Assembly: GCF_000757385.1 (NCBI RefSeq)
Contig: NZ_JRHH01000002.1
Coordinates: 1 to 64,000 of the forward strand
From: Flavobacterium aquatile LMG 4008 = ATCC 11947
GTDB taxonomy: Bacteria > Bacteroidota > Bacteroidia > Flavobacteriales > Flavobacteriaceae
Reading direction: 5' to 3'
Length of the DNA stretch: 64,000 nucleotides
Shown here: one piece after another, positions 57,707 through 64,000 of the stretch
How the letters are laid out: every line of letters starts with the position of its first letter
Numbering within the stretch: position 1 is the stretch's first letter
The notes under the pieces: model-generated
Databases searched by the model: none
What the model saw: only the letters and a program-made list of their open reading frames with translations
What the model was told of the DNA's origin: nothing
Position numbers and translations under genes: made by a program

Positions 57707-59631
57707 TTTACAAATTTTTGAATTAAAACTTCCAATGCAACAAAAAGTAGCGCTAAAATAACAAACCATTTCCAGATCTGATTGTCGGTTCTATCGGTTT
57801 GTAGTGTGTCGAATAAAGAATCTACGTTGCTTATTTCTTTAAAATCACTTGCTGCTTCGGGATTGGCATTCGTTAAGTTACTTTCGGTTCTATTGTAATT
57901 AAAACTTATGTTTTCTACTAATTTATCGTTGTTAAAAACACCAAAATTTCCGGCGTCTTTCGGATTATCATTGAACGTTAATTTGACTTTATTATTCAGT
58001 ATTTGTTGAACCGGAATAAAGCTTTCTGTTGCGTTTTTTACATTAACAATTTCGTCTTTACTCAATAATGTCTCCATAATTAAAGGTTTGCTTTCTCCAA
58101 TAATTGTGGCGTTAATTCCTGCTTTTTGAGCATTTTGAGCCATGTTATAAAACGTTGGAACAATAATTGGTGAATTCTGAAAATTACTATTCACTTTATT
58201 GATTTCACCAGCAAAAACATAAACCGAGGAAACACTATTTTGAATGGCACTTAAAAAAGGTGTTTGATCGCTGTAACCCAAAACCGTTGGCGCTGAATTA
58301 CTTATTTCAAATGATTTTTTTGTGTTTGGATATTGAAAATTATCTACTTTTTTCTCAAAAACACCGCTAAATAATGGATGACTAAAATTGATTTTGGTAA
58401 TCATCTTTTCAGTAGTTCCTAATTCATTAAATTTAAACGCTCCAAAATTGGCAAGAAAATTATTTAAGTTTGATGGCGTACTTTCTGAACTTGGAATTAA
58501 TATTACATTTCCGCCTTTTTCTACAAATGATTTCAAGGTTGTTTGCAACGCTTGCGGAATTTCTTTTAACTCATTTAAAACAATTGCATCTTGCTTGTCA
58601 ATCAAATTATAATCTAATGATTGCAATGGAAAATTAGAATAATTAAATTCATCCGAAGTATAAATTCTTGATAAAAAACTACTTTTTTCAACTTCACCAA
58701 TACTTATAACATTGCTTTTTTCTGGTTTTGAAATGCTAAAATAATAATTGTTGTCGTATTCCAATCCGTTATCAGAAATAGTTACATAACCATGAAAATC
58801 TTCTTTCGGAATTGTAAAATTAATAGTTTTATTTTTTGATTCAAAATTAACTAAGGTTTTAGCAGTCAATTTTTTATTGTTGTATAAAGCAATTGGAATA
58901 TCTTTAAAATCTTCACCAAAAGCATCCAATTTTACTCCGATTTCATAAAAATTATCCAAAACCTGATTCACATAAACACTGTCAATTGCAATGTTATCGG
59001 TTTTTTCGGCTTCTGGAATTATGAAATATAAGTTCTTGTCGTCTTTACTATTTTTTAGCTGATTAGGTTGCAATCCTACGGCATCGGTAATCACAACAAT
59101 ATCTTTTTCAAATGCCGATTTGTGTGCTTTAATTTTCGCCAAAAGATTATCCAATTGAAAAGGTGAAGCACTGTATTTTAAATTCTGAAGTTCTTTTTGA
59201 ATTGATTTAATATCGGTATTCCAATAATTATCAGAACAGGTAATTAAAGAAAAATTGGCGTTTTCTGGAGTGTTTTCAAGCAAATCCTGAACGGCTCGTT
59301 TTAGTAATTCGCCTTTTTTACCTTTGGCTTGCATACTGAAAGAATTGTCTAAAATTATGTACAATTCGTTAGTTGCATTTTTACTGTCTTTGGCTTTAAA
59401 AAAAGGTTGTGCGAAAGCGAAAATTAGAAAAGCTAATAACAATAATCTTGTAGCGAGAAGTAAATATTTCTTAAGTTTCGAACTTTTACGTGTTTGGATT
59501 GCAAGTTCTTTCAGGAATTTTACATTCGTGAAATATTCGGTTTTAAATTTACGTAACTGAAAAAGATGAACCAGAATTGGAATTACCAATAAAAAAAGGA
59601 AGTATAGAATTTCTGGGTGTTTAAATTGCAT
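57703..59631 (-). CDS. BatA-like membrane protein with vWA-like region
   Basis: A 642-aa protein. N-terminal block FKHPEILYFLFLLVIPILVHLF, then KFLKELAIQTRKSSKLKKYLLLATRLLLLAFL, is the BatA/aerotolerance-regulator signature (two helices, residues about 5-80). A long periplasmic part follows: a vWA-like segment at about 90-250 (LYIILDNSFSMQAKG has the DxSxS metal site), a glutamine-amidotransferase-like section and beta domains. A final helix is at about 620-640. It is linked to proteins of a secretion-like or aerotolerance complex. The operon continues with the pseudo-dihydroorotase. Confidence 0.86.
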   Translation of the reverse strand: MQFKHPEILYFLFLLVIPILVHLFQLRKFKTEYFTNVKFLKELAIQTRKSSKLKKYLLLATRLLLLAFLIFAFAQPFFKAKDSKNATNELYIILDNSFSMQAKGKKGELLKRAVQDLLENTPENANFSLITCSDNYWNTDIKSIQKELQNLKYSASPFQLDNLLAKIKAHKSAFEKDIVVITDAVGLQPNQLKNSKDDKNLYFIIPEAEKTDNIAIDSVYVNQVLDNFYEIGVKLDAFGEDFKDIPIALYNNKKLTAKTLVNFESKNKTINFTIPKEDFHGYVTISDNGLEYDNNYYFSISKPEKSNVISIGEVEKSSFLSRIYTSDEFNYSNFPLQSLDYNLIDKQDAIVLNELKEIPQALQTTLKSFVEKGGNVILIPSSESTPSNLNNFLANFGAFKFNELGTTEKMITKINFSHPLFSGVFEKKVDNFQYPNTKKSFEISNSAPTVLGYSDQTPFLSAIQNSVSSVYVFAGEINKVNSNFQNSPIIVPTFYNMAQNAQKAGINATIIGESKPLIMETLLSKDEIVNVKNATESFIPVQQILNNKVKLTFNDNPKDAGNFGVFNNDKLVENISFNYNRTESNLTNANPEAASDFKEISNVDSLFDTLQTDRTDNQIWKWFVILALLFVALEVLIQKFVK

Positions 59632-59751
59632 TCTTACAAAGATTTACTTCACAGGTGTATATTTTGGATACTTTGGGTTGTTTTTTCAATTGTCAAAAAT
59701 ACATTTTTTTTAGCACAAAAACCTATCAGTTTAAGTTTTTGTTGTCAATAA

Positions 59752-60957
59752 TTATTCGTCTTTAGATGTGGTATCTTTTAGTGTAAATGGATAATCTCCA
59801 AACAAAGCCGACAGTCGTTTCATTTGAAAAGTATTTCGTGTAAATTTGTTCGAAAGCGCAATAATTACCGTATTTTCTTTCCTTAAATTAATGTAACTTG
59901 ACGTATTTCCATGCCACCAACCGTTGTGATAAAATAGCTTTTGTCCACTTTCCCATTCGCGCATTCTAATTCCTAATCCATAATTTTTCTCGCCGCGACT
60001 TTCATAACTGTAACCTTTAAAAACTTGATCAGCTAGTTTTTTACTTATAAAATCTGGTGAATTTCTGGCCAAATCAAATTTTAATAAATCACGTGGTGTC
60101 GAATAAATATTTTTATCGCCGTATACAGCATCCAAAAAATCGAAAGGATATTTTACATAGTTGTATTTGTACGATGGCGTTGCTTTTTCTTTAGGAGTAT
60201 TTTCATCAAAAACAAAAGAGTTTTTCATGTCTAATGGTTCGAAAATAATTTTCTTCATCGCTTCCGCATATTTCATTTTGGTAACTTTTTCAATAACCAA
60301 AGCAAGCAAAGCATAATTGGTATTGTTATAACTAAAATGAGTGTCGGTTTTAGTTTCTAATTTTATGTCTTTTGTAATAATTACATTGAGTAAATCAGTG
60401 TTTGTTAGGGTTTTGTTTCTTCCCCAAATGGCTTTATCATCACAGAAATAATTGTATTTTTTCATGCCACTTCTGTGATTTAGAAGTGTTTTAATTGTAA
60501 CATCTGGATAAGGAAAACCTTCAAAAAGCGTAGTCAATTTTTGATCTAAATCAATTTTTTTAGCATCAATTAATTTTAAAATGGCTGCGGCAGTAAGTAC
60601 TTTAGTAACTGAAGCTATATGTAACGGAGTTTCTGGCGAGTTTAAAATGTTATTTTCTTTATCGGCATAACCATCGTATTTTTCATATATAATTTGTCCG
60701 TTTTTGGCCACTAAAAAACTCACGTTTTCAAAACCTCGTCCGAAATTATTTTCGAAAAAACCTTCAATTTGTCTTTTTTTGGTATTGGTATAAGCAGCAG
60801 AAAGTTTTGGCAAGGAATCTTCTAACGGAAGCATTGCATATTCTAAATCGCTTTTTCTTTTTGTTGACTTTTTTTCTTTTTCATCATTTTTGCAGCCAAA
60901 CAGAAGTAAAAAAGTGACTGTAAAAAATAAGTATTTTGGTAATCGAATTGGAATCAT
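59752..60957 (-). CDS. Serine hydrolase of beta-lactamase (class C) fold
   Basis: A 401-aa lipoprotein: lipobox LLLFGC (Cys about residue 22). The catalytic SxxK is in ASVTKVLTAA (about residue 118), the Tyr site is in YNNTNYALLA (about 213), and a GWWHGN-like HNGWWHG (about 345) stands near the third motif. Fold class of penicillin-binding protein and esterases. Substrate unknown. A -7 box, TATATTTG on the minus strand (60977-60984), lies 20 bp upstream. Confidence 0.87.
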   Translation of the reverse strand: MIPIRLPKYLFFTVTFLLLFGCKNDEKEKKSTKRKSDLEYAMLPLEDSLPKLSAAYTNTKKRQIEGFFENNFGRGFENVSFLVAKNGQIIYEKYDGYADKENNILNSPETPLHIASVTKVLTAAAILKLIDAKKIDLDQKLTTLFEGFPYPDVTIKTLLNHRSGMKKYNYFCDDKAIWGRNKTLTNTDLLNVIITKDIKLETKTDTHFSYNNTNYALLALVIEKVTKMKYAEAMKKIIFEPLDMKNSFVFDENTPKEKATPSYKYNYVKYPFDFLDAVYGDKNIYSTPRDLLKFDLARNSPDFISKKLADQVFKGYSYESRGEKNYGLGIRMREWESGQKLFYHNGWWHGNTSSYINLRKENTVIIALSNKFTRNTFQMKRLSALFGDYPFTLKDTTSKDE

Positions 60958-60976
60958 TATTAATTTGGTTGAAAAA

Positions 60977-60984
60977 CAAATATA
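60977..60984 (-). promoter_or_regulatory. Promoter -7 element of serine hydrolase gene
   Basis: CAAATATA on the plus strand is TATATTTG on the minus strand, 20 bp from the ATG at 60957. Confidence 0.55.
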
Positions 60985-61104
60985 TAAAACAATAAATCAA
61001 ACAATTGGAACAAAATGTTATAATAATTATAAAATTATCAACAGTTTCTTGCAATTATTTGAAATTCAGCAAATAATCTTAAATTTAATTTTAGGTTAAA
61101 AGTT

Positions 61105-61134
61105 TTGAAAACGTTTTCGTTAATGCTACTTTTG
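61105..61134 (+). promoter_or_regulatory. Promoter of the dehydrogenase gene
   Basis: TTG at 61105-61107 and TACTTTTG at 61127-61134 are 19 bp apart, fitting the consensus. The ATG is 22 bp downstream at 61157. Confidence 0.7.
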
Positions 61135-61156
61135 AGGCGCAAAAAAATAGCATATC

Positions 61157-62359
61157 ATGAAGTTCGGAATCATTAAAGAAAGAAAAAATCCACCAGATAG
61201 AAGAGTAGTTTTTACTCCAGAAGAATTAGTTCGATTAAAAACAGAACATCCAGAAGCAGAAATTAAAGTTGAAAGTTCTGATATTAGAGTTTTTTCTGAT
61301 GAAGAATATTCAAATCTTGGTTTGGAAGTTACAACAGATATGACCGATTGCGATGTGCTTTTTGGTGTAAAAGAGATTCCAGTTGATGCTTTAATTCCGA
61401 ATAAGAAATATTTTTTCTTTTCGCATACAATCAAATTTCAGCCTTACAATAGAAAATTATTGCAAGCGATTTTAGAAAAAAATATTGAATTGTATGATCA
61501 TGAAACGATTGTAGACGCTAATCACAGACGTTTAATTGGTTTTGGAAGATATGCAGGAATTGTAGGTGCTTACAACGGTTTTAGAGGTTTCGGAATTAAA
61601 TATGAATTATTTAATTTACCAAAAGCAGAGACTTTAAAAAGTAAAGACGATTTGATTGTTAGATTAAAAAGACAAACACTTCCCAATATAAAAATTGTGC
61701 TTACAGGTCACGGAAAAGTTGGAATGGGCGCAAAAGAAATTCTTGACGGAATGAAAATCAAAGAAGTTCAAGTTGATGATTTTTTAAATAAGAAATATTC
61801 TGAACCAGTTTATACTCAAATTGATGTTTTAGATTACAACAAACGACTTGACGGAAAAATTTTAGACAACAACGATTTTTACAAAAATCCAAAGGAATAT
61901 ACTTCAAATTTTGAACGATTTTCGCAAGTAGCCGATATTTATATGGCTGGACATTTTCATGGAAACAATGCACCTGATATTTTAACTCGTGAAATGTTGT
62001 TATCTGCAAAAAACAAAATTCAAGTTGTAGCCGATATTTCATGCGATGTTGATGGTCCAATTGCTTGTACCATTAAAGCATCGACGATTGCAGATCCATT
62101 TTTTGGATATTTGCCTAGCGAAAATAAAGAAGTTCCTTTTACACATCCAGGTTCAATTATGGTAATGTCTGTTGATAATTTGCCTTGCGAATTGCCAAAA
62201 GATGCTAGTGAAGGCTTTGGAGAAATGTTTATGGAACATGTAATTCCAGCTTTTTTCAACAACGATAAGGACGGAATTTTAAAACGTGCAAAAATGACAG
62301 AAAATGGTCAATTAACCGAACGTTTCAAGTATTTACAAGAGTATGTAGATGGCAAATAG
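61157..62359 (+). CDS. NAD(P)-dependent dehydrogenase, saccharopine-dehydrogenase (LYS1)-like
   Basis: A 400-aa two-domain enzyme. The N-terminal half is of the alanine dehydrogenase/transhydrogenase type (MKFGIIKERKNPPDRRVVFTPEEL). The nucleotide fold is seen near residue 180 (IKIVLTGHGKVGMGAKEIL). FFSHTIKFQPYN and DHETIVDANHRRLIGFGRYAG resemble LYS1-type saccharopine dehydrogenase more than alanine dehydrogenase. VADISCDVDGPIACT and HPGSIMVMSVDNLPCELP close the fold. Reaction not provable; lysine or related amino acid metabolism is likely. Single gene with terminator at 62398. Confidence 0.82.
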   Translation: MKFGIIKERKNPPDRRVVFTPEELVRLKTEHPEAEIKVESSDIRVFSDEEYSNLGLEVTTDMTDCDVLFGVKEIPVDALIPNKKYFFFSHTIKFQPYNRKLLQAILEKNIELYDHETIVDANHRRLIGFGRYAGIVGAYNGFRGFGIKYELFNLPKAETLKSKDDLIVRLKRQTLPNIKIVLTGHGKVGMGAKEILDGMKIKEVQVDDFLNKKYSEPVYTQIDVLDYNKRLDGKILDNNDFYKNPKEYTSNFERFSQVADIYMAGHFHGNNAPDILTREMLLSAKNKIQVVADISCDVDGPIACTIKASTIADPFFGYLPSENKEVPFTHPGSIMVMSVDNLPCELPKDASEGFGEMFMEHVIPAFFNNDKDGILKRAKMTENGQLTERFKYLQEYVDGK

Positions 62360-62397
62360 ATTCATTTATTTAATTCCTATTTTAAAATTATAATTTA

Positions 62398-62424
62398 AAG
62401 TCCCGATTGTTGTCGGGATTTTTT
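62398..62424 (+). terminator. Terminator of the dehydrogenase gene
   Basis: AGTCCCGA pairs with TCGGGATT (62399-62420), loop TTGTTG, with a T-run after it. Confidence 0.9.
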
Positions 62425-62440
62425 ATTTCATAAAATTGGC

Positions 62441-62448
62441 TATATTTG
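62441..62448 (+). promoter_or_regulatory. Promoter -7 element of the propeller regulator gene
   Basis: TATATTTG matches TAnnTTTG, 18 bp before the ATG at 62467. Confidence 0.6.
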
Positions 62449-62466
62449 AGTTGAATTTAATTAGAA

Positions 62467-64000
62467 ATGAAAAGATTTTTTCTCAATATTGTTTTACTTT
62501 TTTTATTGACTGCAAAGTTAAATGCGCAAGATTTATTGCCATTTGTAGAAAATATAACCAAAGCTAACTATAACGGCGACAACCAAGTATGGAGTGTTAC
62601 TCAAGGTGATGACAATGCCATGTATTTTGCAAACAATCATTTTTTCTTGCGATATAATGGCGTGATTTGGGAGAAATATACATTGCCTAACAAGACAATT
62701 ATTCGTTCGGTTTTTGCAGATGGAGAGCGAATTTATACAGGATCATTCAATGAATTGGGTTATTGGAAACGAGTTGCTGGAGTCATGCGTTATTTTTCAC
62801 TGTCGAAAGAGAATCTTTTTTTTGGAGAAGCAGTAAATGAAGAAATTTGGAAAATCTTTAAATTTAAAGATAAAATTTACTTCCAATCGTTCAATCAAAT
62901 TTTTATTTATGACGGTAAAAATATCAAGAAACTAGATTTGCCAAGTCAGATATCTTATTGTTTTCCTATAGATAATAAGTTGTATGTAGCATCAGTAAAT
63001 AATGGTGTTTACCTTTACGAAAATGGTAAATTTTCAAAAAAATCCAGTTGGTCTTTATTAGAAAACAATATTGTTCATTCCATAGAATTTAACAACAACA
63101 AAATGTATTTTTTTACTAGAAAAAATGGTGTTTTTGTAGAAGAAAATGGCGTTTTAAGTCCATGGAAATCAGTTTTAAATGAAAGTTTAAAATCGGAATT
63201 AATCAACACAGCACGATTTATTGATAGTAATCGAGTAGCAATAGGCACAGCTTTTAAAGGAATATACATTGTTGACATAAATGATAATTCATACATCAGT
63301 ATCAATCGAAATAATTCCCTAAAAAACAACTCGGTTTTAAGCATCGGATTTGACAAAGAAAACGATTTATGGCTCGGAATGGATAACGGAATTACACATA
63401 TAGAAATTAATTCTCCGTATAAAAGTTTTGTTGATAACACAGGTATTTTAGGAACTTTATATTCAATTGCACCAATGCAAAATGGATATTTACTGGGTTC
63501 AAATCATGGTGTTTTTAAGTATGAAAATAAGAAATTATATTTTATTAATGGTTCGCAAGGTCAAGTGTGGCAAATTGATAAAGTAAATTCAAAATATGTA
63601 ATTGGTCATAATGATGGAACTTTTATATACGATCAATCATTAAACAAAATTAATAATGTAAATGGCGGCTGGAAATTATTAAAAAACAATTTTAATACTA
63701 CTTATTTTCAGGCTAATTATTCAGGTATTGTTGTTTATGATAATGACAGCTTTTCTAATTTTTATAAAATTGACAAGCTTACAAAACCTATAAAGAATGT
63801 TGCTCAAAATAATAGAAATGAATTGTGGGCAGTAGACAATTATAAAAGTCTCTACAAAATAGAATTTGATGACAATTACATTGCCAAAAATATTATAAAT
63901 GTTACTAAAAATAACGGTATTAAAAATGATTTTAATGTAAAGTTATTTAGTTTCAAAAACGAAATACTTTTTTACATTAATAACAATTGGTACAAGAATA
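62467..64000 (+). CDS. Two-component-regulator propeller protein, N-terminal part (cut by window end)
   Basis: An open frame to the window end, at least 511 codons, starting MKRFFLNIVLLFLLTAKLNAQ with a signal peptide. The visible part is a beta-propeller of about 40-residue blades: NQVWSVTQGDDN, FADGERIYTGSFNELGYWKR, ENDLWLGMDNGI and GHNDGTFIYDQ. It is the type of the Reg_prop family. In flavobacteria such propellers usually precede a Y_Y_Y domain, a transmembrane helix and a LuxR-type helix-turn-helix. The downstream half is missing, so output is unknown. The gene is partial at its 3' end. Confidence 0.85.
   Translation, partial: MKRFFLNIVLLFLLTAKLNAQDLLPFVENITKANYNGDNQVWSVTQGDDNAMYFANNHFFLRYNGVIWEKYTLPNKTIIRSVFADGERIYTGSFNELGYWKRVAGVMRYFSLSKENLFFGEAVNEEIWKIFKFKDKIYFQSFNQIFIYDGKNIKKLDLPSQISYCFPIDNKLYVASVNNGVYLYENGKFSKKSSWSLLENNIVHSIEFNNNKMYFFTRKNGVFVEENGVLSPWKSVLNESLKSELINTARFIDSNRVAIGTAFKGIYIVDINDNSYISINRNNSLKNNSVLSIGFDKENDLWLGMDNGITHIEINSPYKSFVDNTGILGTLYSIAPMQNGYLLGSNHGVFKYENKKLYFINGSQGQVWQIDKVNSKYVIGHNDGTFIYDQSLNKINNVNGGWKLLKNNFNTTYFQANYSGIVVYDNDSFSNFYKIDKLTKPIKNVAQNNRNELWAVDNYKSLYKIEFDDNYIAKNIINVTKNNGIKNDFNVKLFSFKNEILFYINNNWYKN

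Noticed and set aside
1..64000. tRNA, rRNA, riboswitch or replication origin
   Set aside because: No cloverleaf, rRNA-like stretch, recognised riboswitch fold or DnaA-box cluster was seen by eye; a covariance search was not possible.

Overview
The window is chromosomal DNA from a member of the Bacteroidota, most likely Flavobacterium or a close relative in Flavobacteriaceae. The evidence is the AT-rich composition, promoters of the TAnnTTTG type without Shine-Dalgarno sequences, and families typical of that group: glutamine synthetase III, fused isobutyryl-CoA mutase, DUF3810, DUF4197, DUF983, BatA-like proteins and TonB receptors paired with PepSY proteins. Family names are from memory of sequence signatures; no search was run. 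I saw no rRNA, tRNA, CRISPR array, insertion sequence or prophage.

Layout. 1-9.2 kb: a DUF4268-like gene, Nudix CoA pyrophosphatase, acyltransferase, an ECF sigma factor with a membrane partner, type II NADH dehydrogenase, DUF3810 metalloprotease, dipeptidase PepD, an AraC regulator and a DUF983 protein. 9.3-11.5 kb: a large membrane glycosyltransferase-like TPR protein. 11.6-18 kb: two iron-uptake modules, each a TonB siderophore receptor followed by a PepSY membrane protein. Their upstream regions are clearly homologous and each carries two palindromic operator-like sites. 18.1-20.5 kb: two tandem paralogous lipoproteins, then prfA. 20.6-27.6 kb: a leftward envelope and general stress cluster (lipoprotein, beta-barrel, YtxH, a 50-aa membrane protein, YihY, histidine kinase, response regulator, AraC-like regulator, CsbD, Dps). 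27.8-39.7 kb: mostly housekeeping genes, including pyrF, a metal-receptor-like protein, icmF and glutamine synthetase III. 39.8-47.4 kb: a curli-type functional-amyloid locus with two double-OmpA-domain proteins, long and short curlin-like subunits, a CsgH-like/CsgE fusion, CsgF, a CsgG with an extra C-terminal barrel-like domain, and a propeller lipoprotein. 47.5-64 kb: purM, membrane proteins with a decayed partial duplication between them, an AbiH-type phage-defence gene, a conserved 487-aa protein of unknown role, a BatA / pseudo-dihydroorotase operon, a serine hydrolase, a saccharopine-dehydrogenase-like enzyme and the start of a propeller-type regulator cut by the window end.

How it works together. 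The curli locus reads as a complete secretion and assembly system: CsgG pore, CsgF and CsgE accessory factors, a nucleator-like and a major subunit, and probably periplasmic peptidoglycan-binding helpers. The iron modules suggest ferric-siderophore import at the outer membrane with a PepSY protein of the inner membrane. The stress cluster combines signalling (kinase, response regulator, AraC-like regulator) with small envelope and DNA-protection proteins behind two near-identical tandem promoters.

The most unusual points are the architectures of the curli proteins (28 eleven-residue units in CsgA, the CsgH-like/CsgE fusion, the CsgG-barrel fusion), the paired TACGTA palindromes upstream of csgA, three copies of a hairpin repeat, the 52-bp-spaced direct repeats at the glutamine synthetase promoter, and a dihydroorotase homologue that has lost its metal ligands.
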